A DNA stretch of 64,000 nt, from positions 2,914,001 to 2,978,000 of the forward strand of contig CM057064.1 in NCBI GenBank assembly GCA_029945375.1, in the 5' to 3' direction. The stretch is from Agaricus subrufescens. Its lineage: Eukaryota > Basidiomycota > Agaricomycetes > Agaricales > Agaricaceae. The translations under genes and the position numbers were made by a program. This document shows, piece after piece, positions 49,383 through 60,536 of this stretch (the stretch's first letter is position 1; the number at the start of each line of letters is the position of its first letter). The notes under the pieces are model-generated. The model saw only the letters and a program-made list of their open reading frames with translations, was not told where the DNA came from and did not search any database.

Positions 49383-49935
49383 ATGAAACTCGTGGCCCCT
49401 CTTCTCGCCTGCCTCACTGTCGTAACCGCTCAACGCGTTTTCATTGGATACCCTCCTGACCAAGCTAGACTTACTGCTGGCCAGGAAACAACCGTCCAGA
49501 TCGTACTCCCGGTAAGGAGCTATTCTTTGAGTCCTTTTGAACCCGTCAACTAATCGATATGTAGAACTTCCAATCGTCATCATTAGACGTGGCGGTGGCG
49601 GTTGGCATCCAGTCTTGCGCTGAATCTCCTTGCATCGACCCGGCTGACACACTGGGTCGTATCCTTTATAACGGCGACTTCAAACCACAGAGAGATCCCA
49701 AACGCCCAACAGTACAACCCTACCAGAACTTTACCGTCACGCTACCATCAAACTTACCCAAGGGCAGAGCACAACTTGGTGTTGCACATTTCGCACTCAT
49801 AGGGGTAAGTTCATCTTCAAAAGTCAAGCGATGACGTCACAGAATATAATACATTGACACTGACCATCGGCGAATATACAGGCCGGTCTCCAGCCGTGGT
49901 TGGAGACCCTCAATAACACCGTCATCATTGAATAA
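49383..49935 (+). CDS. Small secreted protein, NIS1-like (copy B)
   Basis: Signal peptide MKLVAPLLACLTVVTA, then VFIGYPPDQARLTAGQETTV, VAVGIQSCAESPCIDPADTL, YNGDFKP, YQNFTVTLPSNLPKGRAQLG, and AHFALIGAGLQPWLETLNNT with a short end. Introns at about 49513-49564 and 49805-49880 match those of copy A (20244-20776). The shared order is signal peptide, LTAGQ/VTAGQ, IGIQSC-x5-C, YQNFTV, and HF-x-L-x-G. Copy B keeps the family ending GAG...FLETLN better than copy A. About 130 residues. It is secreted and of unknown role here. Resemblance to the NIS1 effector family is by recall and would need a profile search. Confidence 0.78.
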
Positions 49936-52431
49936 GCTTATTGTTTTGGGAACGGACAACGGACTACTTAGTATACCTGTGTCTTCTGTTTGTAGAACTC
50001 TATGCGGTGGGGTCAATTACTCACCAATTACTTTGAATTGACATCACATCATCGAAAACGGGTAATATTCTATTGCGTGGCTCCACAAGTTGCGATCCTC
50101 CACAACATTGTTGAGAGTCACTCACGGTAGATAGATCATCCTACACATTGCGGGCAAATTGAATGGAAGGCTTAACATTAAGTGCTTGACGTTCAAAGAG
50201 TGGCTTACTCATGTATCCCGGTTTGGAGTTTCATGAGCGCCCGTTGTCAAATAGGATAAAGTGTTTACTTTGCTGGGTAGGCAACAACGAGCTTTATTTG
50301 AAGTGTTATCATTTCGCCCTACGAACGCACCCTTTAATTATGAAGAATTAACATAGTGTGTCATATATAGCTCTAGGTTAGTAGCTGGTGCTACTTGAAA
50401 GTAAGATCTAACCAATGGTAACTTCTTTCGGCATCTGTGGGAATCCAGGTCAGAACATCCATGTCCGAAGTTAGAGCTTAACTCTTATAAGTCATTCTAG
50501 AGCATTCCTGTCTTCAAATACATCTTCTTGTTGGGTCATTTCCGCGGACATCGTCTCATAGGGTTGGACCTGCGCGTTATTAACCTCGAGGAAACAATGT
50601 CTTTCACAGCATTAATCCATCTTTGCCTCGTCACATGATACCCTGTGGGCCGGCGTTTGCGTAGATAGATTCTTGAGATCATATAATTCAGGACTGGCAT
50701 AAAAGGATGATAGACAAAGAATGCTTTTGATGACAAGATGGGGCTGAGAACTTGGGATGGTGAGGAAAAGGCTCGAGGCGTGAGTAATGTGTCGAAACAG
50801 AGGATAGATTTCTGATGTTGCGTCGGGGCTCCTAAACTTGGGAGAATTTCAATTACTATTTAAGCGCAAGAAGGAATTGCAAGGGTGAAAGGATACGGAT
50901 AAGGGATACCAGCTGATAGTAGTGTTAGCGTAGGACGCGTTCTCATACTGAATGCAGGATCAAACAGATTTTTGGCAAAGCTCAAGTTGTTCTGCCTGTC
51001 TGAGGTTGATATTAGTCATCGAGTCCTTTAGCAAAGTATTTCCAGTGTAATGCTAGCGGTAGCAGCGCTTGCGCGAAGTAATAGGTTATCGAACGATGTT
51101 TTCCAGAGTATTCCTAGATGGACAAATTAAGTCGTGGTAAACCACGGCAAACCATAGAGGGGTAAGAAGCTGAGTTCAAAAAAGAGGACAAATGCATACC
51201 GCCAACATCGGAGGAAAGAAGTGAAGTGTAGAAATATATCTGATACGCATGCTTCGTCGGAGGACTGAGTTTGACCCACCCAAGCCAGCAAGCAATGATA
51301 GACGACGTCCGAGGGGTGTGACATCGATGGGAATAAGACATGCAGCAAGGTATATGCCTGGGCCAAGGGACCATGCTGATCAAAGAAAATTTTCGGTCTG
51401 GTTCAAGGCAGAAAGACCAGATAAGACATATGCCAAGTATAATCCATGCGATTCTTGTAGACTGGAGATTCGCGGAGAACCAACGGAGTCACAGGCACAA
51501 AGGCATTGCATTTCACAGTTCCGTCTGTGCCATATTCGAGCAATCCAATGCTATGGCTTCTTATGGCATTTGTCACGTTCGGGCTGAGGACGGCCGATAT
51601 ACGTCTACTTCCGCGTGTGTCCTGACATTTTGTGGGGGGTAGGTGAGAACGATGAATGGCGGATGTAATTACTAGGTTCGGATATGGGTTCCCACAATCG
51701 CCGACATTTCTGTCGGCTTAAAGTGGGTTCGACGGTACTTCCTCCCGTCCTAGACCCGTCCGTTCTCGCGCCTGCTACAATTTAGCCCTCTATATCCCAA
51801 GCTATTCTCACGTCAAGTACAACGGCAGGACTTTTTTTTTCTTTGTGTCCTCCAGTTGGACAGCTAGATTTTTCTGCCTTGACAGGCCTGCATCGGTTTC
51901 AGGTACTTGAACCTTGTGCCTTCAAATACGCGACTATTCCCGGCATGAGCGATTCCCAGGGAACATCAACCTTCACGTGACGATATCGGGATCTTCCCGA
52001 GAAACGTCGAGGCAGGTCGATCTGGGAACGGAGATACAGAGGTGCGCATCCATGTTCCGATCAATCTCAAACTTTTTCTTCCAGGTTGATAATTTACCTG
52101 AGATAATTTTCAGGCATACAAGACTTCGATTCCATATCGCTTCACAAATACGCCCGGCACACTATTGTTTACATACGGCCACGAGATCCATCGGATAACT
52201 CAAGTACATGCATGGCAATCATGAAATTTTCGGACAGCTAGTCATCACCATGCAGCTCCCAAGGTACGAAAAAGAAGCAATCTCAAGGACAACAGTTTTC
52301 ATTCGAGTTCACTTGCTGCTTTCTCTAGTTCTCACATATTATCTTTGAGGAGTATAAGATGGGTAGGGTTTCAAGGATGAACTTCAGTCAACAGGAACTT
52401 CTCTGTTTGCAATCCCTCTCCTGCCTCAGTA
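49936..52431. other. Region without a recognised gene
   Basis: Overlapping frames near 51114-51642 on both strands are open but show no family motif and no good splice partners. A T-rich run is at about 51832-51842. The promoter of the next secreted gene is at the right end (AGTATAAGAT near 52351). Confidence 0.4.
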
Positions 52432-53149
52432 ATGTTGTTCTCTACCACTCTTGTCTCTTCCATCGCCATTGCTGCCTCTATGGCAAGCGCGGCTATTGTT
52501 CCTCGTCACAGCAACGCAGCTGGAGATTACACATTGGTTTTCAGCGACCAAACTGGCGCCGTTCAAGGCACCGATTTTATCACCTTCGGGCTTTTTGATA
52601 CCACACATGGTGACATTTCTCTTTTTCATCCCTTGTCAAACAATAAACTCATATCTTTTCAGAATGCACAGACTTTTGTGACTCTGTCCCGACCTGCGGA
52701 TTTGCTAACAGTGCGTATATTTTCCCCGCGATTCTGACATATCTGAACTATTGTGTGTAGGCTATCACGATAACAATGGCAAGGTACGCACATCCGAGAT
52801 GTTACTCTCAATATGATGCTGATGCATGACATACACTTCCTCGTAGGGGGGAGCTACACAGCTTACCTGTTCGCTTTACATCGGATGCCATGATGAAACT
52901 GACCTGACAAATACTGGTGGTCAAACGCAACCGGACGGCACAGTCAACTTCATCACTGACAGTGATGGTTGGTGCAAAGCTGTGGTTACCCCACCTACCA
53001 CCACCACTGATCCCACCACTGATCCCACCACCGATCCTACCACCGATCCTACCACCGACCCCGTCACTGATCCCACCACCGATCCCGCTACCGACCCTAC
53101 TGGCACCGCAGATCCGACTGAGCCAACTACCCCACCAGCTCGGGCTTAA
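52432..53149 (+). CDS. Secreted fruit-body-type Cys-rich protein with C-terminal Thr/Asp/Pro repeats (copy 1)
   Basis: Signal peptide MLFSTTLVSSIAIAASMASA. Exons join as GTDFITFGLFDTTH, ECTDFCDSVPTCGFAN, YHDNNGK and GGATQLTCSLYIGCHDETD, then GGQTQPDGTVNFITDSDGWC, by removing introns at about 52614-52660, 52711-52760, and 52784-52846. The cysteine-rich core (C-x3-C-x5-C-x-F-x-N ... C ... C ... C) with YHDxNGK and NFITDSDGWC is the pattern of mushroom proteins annotated as fruit-body-specific protein D. The tail is about 50 residues of TTDP-type repeats, a likely site of O-glycosylation and wall attachment. The tandem neighbour at 54042 shares the core. No enzymatic motif. Role in fruiting is inferred from the family name only. 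Confidence 0.78.
52990..53110 (+). repeat. Degenerate 12-nt tandem repeat inside the coding region
   Basis: About eight units of ACCACCGATCCC and variants encode TTDP. Variants TTDP, VTDP and ATDP show base drift. The repeat keeps frame. Confidence 0.7.
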
Positions 53150-54041
53150 ATTATGATATGCAAACACTAGCAACTATGTATATATTTTGGGATGAAAATT
53201 TTTGGGCTGTTGAATGAACGGATTATACCACTCTGATTGATGCCGGTTTTTGAATGCCTAAGTTTATTCGACAATCATTGTTCCACGCTGGCTCGACCTG
53301 AATGATGCAACCGTCGAGAAAGGAAGCTTCTAGCGCACTCTCGGCGTTAGCCATTACCTTCCTCGACCTGTTTTAATCTCAACTATGAGTATCTACACTG
53401 TACTTTTGAAGTTTTGAACGGTAAGCGCGGCACTCCAGACTCGACGGATGAGAGCTTAAACGCCACTCCTAGGCGTTTGACCGGGTTTTTAACCACGTGT
53501 AGTCGCATGTGACTAGTGGCCAAATACCCATCGCTGCATGTATTCGGGCCCACTGTATCCCGAATAATCACTACAGCTTCTAGACTTCAACGATTCCGCT
53601 CTGGCTGCGGTGCCCAGAACCCCGGGGTATAATGTTTTACTAACTGCTTTGAAAAGACCAGATTGGGTATGTGATTCTACCCTGCTCCGTGGTTGACCTG
53701 CGACAGCTTCTTTTTCTCGACTACTTGCCACAACTCGGGAGTTGTCCGAGTTTATCTGACGACGGATATAAAAGAAGATTGACAGCGTGCCTTATTAAGA
53801 CGCCCGTCCTTGATCATTGTTGGGCAGCCCTTTCAGTTTCGGTCTTGAAATCGCCTCCCTACTGACGTGCACCTGTTTTCTCAACGAACGTGTATACAGT
53901 CAGTCATCTGTTCATCAACATCTGGAGGCCCAACAGGTAACAACAAATGTAGTATAAAGCGAGGCCAGTTCTACTACAATAGTTCGTTGTGGACAATCAC
54001 GTCTTACACCTTCTCTCCTCTGACTCAACTAGTCATTTAAA
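53150..54041. other. Intergenic region between the two fruit-body-type genes
   Basis: No gene was recognised. It holds the promoter of the second copy at its right end. Confidence 0.4.
53953..53959 (+). promoter_or_regulatory. TATA box of the second fruit-body-type gene
   Basis: TATAAAG lies 89 nt before the ATG at 54042. Confidence 0.5.
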
Positions 54042-55136
54042 ATGCGCACCACCGCTCTCGTTGCCGCTATTATTGCAGGCTTGATCCCGTCTGCAATTAC
54101 AGCACCGGCTGAGGCTATGACCTCAATGATAGCCGCCCACTTCGGGACTGACCTCACTGCCAGTAACCATTATGGTTCGCCCAAGGCTCCTTGGCAGTCT
54201 GGTAGCAAGCCTGGCTGGTACTATGGTGGCCACCCAGACAAGCACCCCGATATTCCGTGTTTGACGCCGGTGAGTGATAGAATAGTTTTCATGCCTAGTG
54301 CGGAGTGACTGATGTGTGAGTTCATAGGATAATTGCAAGTTCCTTAGTCAATATCCAGGGACAATTCATTGCCCGCCTACTTATCCGCCTCCACCACCTC
54401 ACCACAAACCACCTCCGCCACCCCCGTATCATCCTCCTCCTCATCACTCTCCCCCTCCCCCTCCCCCACACCACTCCTCTTCTCCCCCATACCACTCTTC
54501 TTCTCCTCCGCACCATTCATCCTCCCCCCCGCACCATACTACCACCAGTAATATAATTGTTATTGTTACCAAATCTACGACTAATTGACGCATCTACAGA
54601 ACCTACCCACACTACACCCCCCCATACCACGACTCCTCCGCCGCACACTACTCAACCCCCTCCCCCACCATCTGATGGTTATACCCCGACTTTCTACAAC
54701 ATTACTGCTGCTGTTCAAGCTGACGATTACATGACATTCGGTCTCGTTGATACCGTTGCGGGTAAAAAAAATCTTTTCCAGGTCATGATGTCGGATAGCT
54801 GATGATCCTCTTTTTTAGACTGTAAGACTATGTGCAACTCGGTCCAAGGATGCGCTTTCGTGAATAGTAAGTTCCAACCAGGTTATCCCCACAAAATGTG
54901 ATTGACATCGACATTTTTAGCTTATCATGACGTCAACGGAAAGGTATGTTTTCCAATAAATAGCATTTCATCTGACTTGGCTGACTTTATAACAGGATGG
55001 TAGCACTCAGTTGACTTGTGCTCTCTTCGGTAAATGTCACGGCCCTGAAGATGCGGATAACAGGGGTGGTCAATCCCAGCCCGATGGAAGTATCGACTTC
55101 ATCACCAATAGTGACGGTTACTGCAAGACTTCTTGA
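54042..55136 (+). CDS. Secreted fruit-body-type Cys-rich protein with His/Pro-rich N-terminal region (copy 2)
   Basis: Signal peptide MRTTALVAAIIAGLIPSAIT. An N-terminal part with WYYGGHPDKHPDIPC and DNCKFLSQYP is followed by a low-complexity stretch of Pro, His and Ser (about 54370-54545) and, after an intron, Thr/Pro repeats (about 54600-54680). The core matches copy 1: DDYMTFGLVDTV, DCKTMCNSVQGCAFVN, YHDVNGK, STQLTCALFGKCHGPED, and GGQSQPDGSIDFITNSDGYC, ending at 55134-55136. Introns at about 54270-54328, 54550-54598, 54762-54819, 54868-54920 and 54942-54996 restore frame. The core intron positions equal those of copy 1. His clusters could bind metal ions, but that is speculation. Secreted and intact. 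Confidence 0.8.
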
Positions 55137-56659
55137 TTATACTCCTAGCCTTTGAATATGGACATGGCGAAGAAAATGTTTCTATGTATTTACGTATCGT
55201 TTTGTATGGCCGCTCTTCGGAGGGGTGTGGTGAATCTATGAGTGTGACTCTACGGGAAAAAAGCCCGGCAGAAGAAACAGCGAAGACTGTTATGGAGTGC
55301 TTCCTTCGGATATATTACGACGACACTTCTAGTGATATGAGTCAAGAATGTATTAATAAGGACTGTGCGATAGGTGAATTCTGGATCCTTTGAACCCCGC
55401 CTCCAATGAACGAAAGGTTCGTATTTCTCCCACCGAGTTGCCGGCATAAGGTCGGCTAAGGAATTTGAGCCTCGCCCATCACGGAATTATGTCAGGTTCC
55501 TATACTGTTAGTTTGATCCTCTCTATCGCATCTCGACAGTGTCACTGGAAGACTCGGACTTATTGCTAAATATAGGGCTTCCCTCGAGAGCATGTCGTTT
55601 CATCAGAAATCAGACCACTTTCCAATGACAGGTTTGGGAAAGAAATCACAGCATTTGGTTCATCCCGATTGGATTGTAAGTATATGTGACACATCACATC
55701 CCATGTCTACGGACTGCGTTCCTCGAGAGCTGTCAGATGTCAACGATGAAAGCGGTCTTCGGTTTGTATATAAGGGGCAATGCCCAGTGCCTTTCAAGAT
55801 AAATTTACCTTATTGTGACAGGGAGGGCATAGATTTCCCAAGCGTGGCGATCGAAAGCCGTGAAGGCATCTCCTCAGTGCCATGACACCTATGTATCATG
55901 TATACCATACACTCGCCCCGTACGCGTGCTTCATGTGTATGGACTTTGAGGTGGGAGTATAAGTTCTATGCGTTGATACACAGATTGTTACGTGTGTCCT
56001 ATCCTTGTTGAAATCATATTGCTTCGTTAAGAGCTGGAGAGATGCACGGTCCCTCTAGTTTGCATATACAAGCATGTTGGAGTTAGGTTGCTCTACACGT
56101 TGATGGCCGAGTGAATGCCTAAGGATTATATGCTGATATACTTCAGACAGATAAATTTTGGTTACAAACTTCCTCTTGTGTAAGCTGTCATTAAGGCTGT
56201 TGCTCGTCCAAAATTCCCTCATCATTTCTCATAAGAGGCATTTTATAGCACGGCCTGATCCTGTACTAATTGTAGAAACATCTCATTTCCATGCTAATTT
56301 TGTTACGAGTATCTTTAAATGACTGGTTTTATGTTTGATGCCTCTTTAGTCCTGTCATATTAAAAAACGAAACAGTAACTGAGGGTTACGACATCCACGA
56401 GATGTGAAATTAATTCAATCGGTACCAAGATACAAACGTTGATAACGAGCACAGAAGAACGCACGGTAAACACATGATCTATCATACAGTTAGAGTACGG
56501 GCAGGCTGAAGGAGACATCGTGATACTTATTGCAACAAACCAGATAGGCCAATAAAATTTCTCCAGAGTGACGGCGATCGCTTGGGGGAGGCGTTTTGCG
56601 AGCCTATGTGACACGAGACTTCAACTACGCATTCGGTGACATCTGTTTCCCACTCCAAA
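55137..56659. other. Intergenic region
   Basis: A plus-strand frame at 55592-55885 (97 codons) is open but unrecognised and without splice or promoter support. Nothing else was seen. Confidence 0.4.
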
Positions 56660-57674
56660 TCACTTCCCTCCTTTTCCTTTGCCACCTCCTCCAGCGTTGA
56701 CCCCTTTGGTATTGTTTGCGGATCCACTAGTTGTCCCGCCTGCAGTGTTTCCTTTGGATGAGTTGGAGTCGGAGTTTGCTTTGCGTTCTGTAGCAATAAC
56801 GACATGCATAAGCACAATGGAAAATGCTGAGAGAAACAACAATATACCGAGTTACCTGACTTAGGCTCCTTGATCACTGGCATGTCCGCGAAAGAAATAT
56901 TGAAAGTTGCAGAGACGATATCAAATACCTCTGTTTGCTTGAGATCCGTACGAATAGGACTAAGCAATTTGTTTCCTATGGGAGACTTCGGGGCACGGAG
57001 ACGCTCTCTCGCTTGTTGGATCAAGACTAAGGTATCCAGTCCAAGCGTTCGAGATTCTTCGATACTCAGGAGCTCTTCCCGAGAGGCGAGACAAACATAT
57101 AGGGGGAAAAGGTAATTCTCGGGAAGCTTGTTCTCCTGATAAAGCTTGATTCGGGCTATCGGATCCATGTCATGATTCTCCAGATGTCGGATGGCTAAAT
57201 CTTTGATATACGGGAAGTCCCATCGTGTAGCATAACGCATTATAGTAATCCAATCCTCCAATTGAGCTGAAAAATCTCCAAGTTTCCTGCAATGGTTATA
57301 TTGAATGGTGATAATTACGATAGGACAAAATCACCTACTCGTTGTAAAACACCCAAAGGAATCGGTCAAAATCCTGAGGTTCTTCCTCCAGTATAATGGC
57401 ATTAGAGCTGCTGTAGCCCTTGAGTAGTTTGTCTCCGGAGTCGCCAGGTCCGATAAGTTCTTTCCTCCAAAATTCTGATTCACGTAGAAAGAAATGAGAG
57501 TGGACCCTGTACAAGATATGACCTAACTAAGCCGGGATGAGACCAATGACGGTGAAGAATGTAGCGTGAAGAGTGACACACCAGAAAGAATAGGTCGCCA
57601 CCTCTAAGATGATACATCGGACTGGGAGAGAGACTAGGACTTTGCCCTACAGGTGGAGGAAGTTTGGGAGCCAT
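56660..57674 (-). CDS. BTB/POZ domain protein (copy 1)
   Basis: Start at the ATG complement 57672-57674 (MAPKLPPPVG). The BTB fold begins YHLRGGDLFFL, is joined by an intron at about 57508-57581 to VHSHFFLRESEFW, and ends with DFDRFLWVFYNE. After an intron near 57290-57335 comes a C-terminal helical part: DWITIMRYATRWDFPYIKDL, ARIKLYQENKLPENYLFPLY and LASREELLSIEES. The last intron (about 56784-56851) leads to a Gly/Lys/Asn-rich tail ending GGGGKGKGGK. BTB proteins of this Agaricomycete type form large families and may act as adaptors for ubiquitin ligases or transcription factors. The partner is unknown. The next gene on the same strand (58556-59399) has the same layout and first introns, which shows tandem duplication. 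Confidence 0.85.
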
Positions 57675-58555
57675 GTGTGTGGTATATGTGCAGGAGGGAG
57701 TAACTATGAATTTGACCTATCCGTAAATTGGAAGGCATCCTTATCTACCCCGAAAAGATGAGACCTCCTGAAGTTCTTTCGTGAAACGAAGACACGGCAT
57801 TTCCACCTCATGGTAGCGAGTCATTTCCAGTTCTGCAAAGCCATCAATATGCTCAACTTCGAGAGGCCTTGAGGCAACTTTCCTTCACGTAAGCTGCACG
57901 CCTCCGGCTGGAGGAACATAGTTCACAGCTCAACGTTGATAACACCCGTCGAACACAAGCGATTGTGAGATATTGATGGCCTTGAGGCTGGGTACACGAC
58001 GTGCGGGCTAAGCGTATGAGTGAAACAAGCTACGCAGCGAGGCTGCGGCGAGGTAAGGAGGTCTACACCCCACTTTGCCTCATGTTCACGAATCGAAGTT
58101 CTATTTCCGGAATATGAGCAAGATTACAATCGTACTTTTTATTTGGCTGTTGTTACCTGCCTTGGTAAGAGATTTAAAGCCAACGGAGAAGCAGCGGGAG
58201 GCGGATAATACTAATAGTCAATTTGACATGAACACGTGTAATGATCGGGCTAGCGGTGCTTGAATCTGGGACTGCCGGTACATAGGCGAAAACAAAGTAC
58301 AACAAGAACGTCTGAAGAAGGCTTGATTACCTCCACTCGAGAATCATTTACAAAAAATGTATTAAATACAACATAAATTGACAACATAAGGGATTAGGGA
58401 GCTCTATCTTGGATACATAAGGTAGAAGGATGGTCACCAAGGATGGCGACACAATTGACGTATTTGAGATCTTAATTTTTGGGTGTTCCGCCTCCACCTC
58501 TGGGCGTTGACGGTGGCTGTAAAACCTTGGTAATCAGCGGAACCACTAGATTATA
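57675..58555. other. Spacer between tandem BTB genes
   Basis: No separate gene was recognised. It may contain a small last exon of BTB copy 2 (a frame PPSTPRGGGG near 58472-58516). Confidence 0.4.
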
Positions 58556-59399
58556 TCACTGGGTAAGCCCAGAATACTGACGTATAGCTGATGTATTACC
58601 CGATGCTTTGAGCGCTGCAATATCTTGAGGACGTACACCGAAAGCTTCCGCCACGATATCAAACTTTTCATCAGGGCTGAGCACCTTGGCGTTCTTTTCC
58701 GCTGATTGAAGCGTTTCACGAGCCGTGAAAATGTTGTACATCGTGTCATAATCGAAGGGTCGAAATTCCTCGCGCCCGGGCATACGTTCGCGGACAGCCA
58801 GTTGGAAACAAAATGGAAGCAAGTAATTGTGAGGAGCCTTATATTCAGTGTAGAGCTTGATCTTTGATATTGTGTCCAGAGTTGGCATTTGGTCGATGCG
58901 CGAGAAAGCTAATTCTCGGATATTCGGACAATCCCATTCTGTGGCGAGGCGTAGCAGCGTGACCCATTCATGCAACTTCCATTTATAGAGGTCATATCTC
59001 CTGAAACTTCGATCAGTTTTGAGCCATATGAGAAAAAGGTTGACGAACGGATTGTAGAATACGAAGAGAAATAGGGCAAAGTCTTCGGGGTCTAGATCTA
59101 TGAGAAAGGCGGTGGACTCGTCAAAGCCAGGTGGTCTTTGATTATCTCCGGGAGATATTGGTCCAACCATATAGGATCTCCAATATCCCGAAGTTTCGCG
59201 AAAGAAGTGGGAGTGTACCCGGAAGTACACCGTTTCTCTTGCCTACAGCACCAGCGCTTATTACCTCCTAGTCCCTGGGATTCAAGTTGACTAATCAGAC
59301 ACTTACCAAAAAGAACAAATCGCCTCCTAGGATATAGTATTTATCATGGCGAGTTACAGCTTTGGGGGGAGAAGAGTAGGTCTCTCTGGCGAGTGACAT
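58556..59399 (-). CDS. BTB/POZ domain protein (copy 2)
   Basis: Start at the ATG complement 59397-59399 (MSLARETYSSPPKAVTRHDK), then YYILGGDLFFL, an intron at about 59235-59306, VYFRVHSHFFRETSGYW, FLIDLDPEDFALFLFVFYNP, an intron near 59000-59053, and RYDLYKWKLHEWVTLLRLAT. The helical part continues with EWDCPNIRELAFSRIDQMP, ISKIKLYTEYKAPHNYLLPF, and EKFDIVAEAFGVRPQDIAAL. The reading frame closes at 58556. By analogy with copy 1 there may be one more intron after ALKASG and a Gly-rich last exon ending near 58472, but donor and acceptor phases did not fit by eye. Same family, layout and intron positions as copy 1. Function unknown. Confidence 0.82.
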
Positions 59400-60536
59400 G
59401 ATTGTGGTCGGAGATAAGAGTATGATCAAAGTGCCCTGTAAAGACGGTCTTTATAGCAACTTATAATTGTGACGTGAACTTCCGCGGGCTGTGCCATTTA
59501 AGCTTATTCGGAGTAAATCCTTTTCCCCCAGAAAGGACCAGAACTTACACCAATGACATGTTCGATTCTCGGAATGACAGGCATTTTCAGGCATACTCAC
59601 TCCCCTGAGAATATGCGTGATGTCAGAAACCGATGTTAGAACAGATTTAAGGCAATGTCTAACGTTAAGATGTTCTTCAGCATTCATGCCCAAATATCCA
59701 ACTCCAGCTGATAACCAGCCCTGGATGATTCTAAGACGAGAATTTGTTATTCCAAAATGTCCGCAGGAATCTGTATCTGGGCATTATGGGATATCTTGTT
59801 CAGGTATTATCAAGGTCTTTAGAACCCAAAACGCTCGAATACGTCTGAGACTTCGTATCTGGTAATGCATAAATCCAGACCTGTTATTATGAAGTGCAGG
59901 CCCGGGACTTGAAGTTTCAGGCTTCAAGCCCGAGTCCAGGCCGAAGACGGCATATAGAGGGGTTCGGGGCCTGCAGTGCGCCGGGCCTCTAATGCGGAGT
60001 TTGAAAACTTTAGCAGCCGACCTTTTAACTTTAGATTCAGAAGGTAAAGCCGTTCGGGCCGCCTAATTGCATGCTCAAAAGACTCTGATGTCAAAGACCT
60101 ACAACTATTGACCCTACAAAAGATTCGCTGCCCGGGACAACAATATAAAGCCGAGCTCACAAACCGCGAAGGTATACTTCTCAGCTCCTACTGGACCCTC
60201 AGGTTTGCAAAGATCAGGCTTGGCCGAAGGATGTCCGGATAAATTGGTAAGAATGAAGACGATAATGGTAGGTTAAACTTGAAGTCTCTGACAGGCATTT
60301 CGATTCAGGTTTGGCATCAACATGAAAAAGAAGGATCTGGTTCTTCACAGGACGTCGTTAAGTCCGGATATTCAGGTGTTGGTAGTGCCTTTTATTGATT
60401 CACACTGACGCCTTCCTTTTACTCGTGCGAATAAATTCAGCTCTAGAGCGACAAATACTTCCAGAACTAGAAGCACCACACCCTCGATACACGGGCAAGT
60501 TTCTTCACTTTCTCACCATCCTTGTACTATCTAGTC
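59400..60536. other. Intergenic region with a GC-rich repeat patch
   Basis: No gene was recognised. A GCCCGA-type patch is at 59899-59990. Confidence 0.4.
59899..59990. repeat. GCCCG-rich patch with an internal inverted repeat
   Basis: GGGACTTGAAG and CTTCAAGCCC form an inverted repeat around TTTCAGG (59904-59931), followed by GCCCGAGTCCAGGCCGAAG and GCGCCGGGCCTC. Motif vocabulary is shared with the patches at 42128 and 43028. Confidence 0.5.

Noticed and set aside
52990..53110. CRISPR-like regular repeats
   Set aside because: The units are contiguous 12-mers without spacers, lie in a coding exon, and the organism is a eukaryote.
52921..53173. Minus-strand frames with Gly/Ser/Val repeats (GSVVGS)
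   Set aside because: They are the antisense reading of the TTDP-coding repeat in the secreted protein.
54322..54516. Arg/Trp-rich minus-strand frame
   Set aside because: Antisense of the Pro/His/Ser low-complexity exon.
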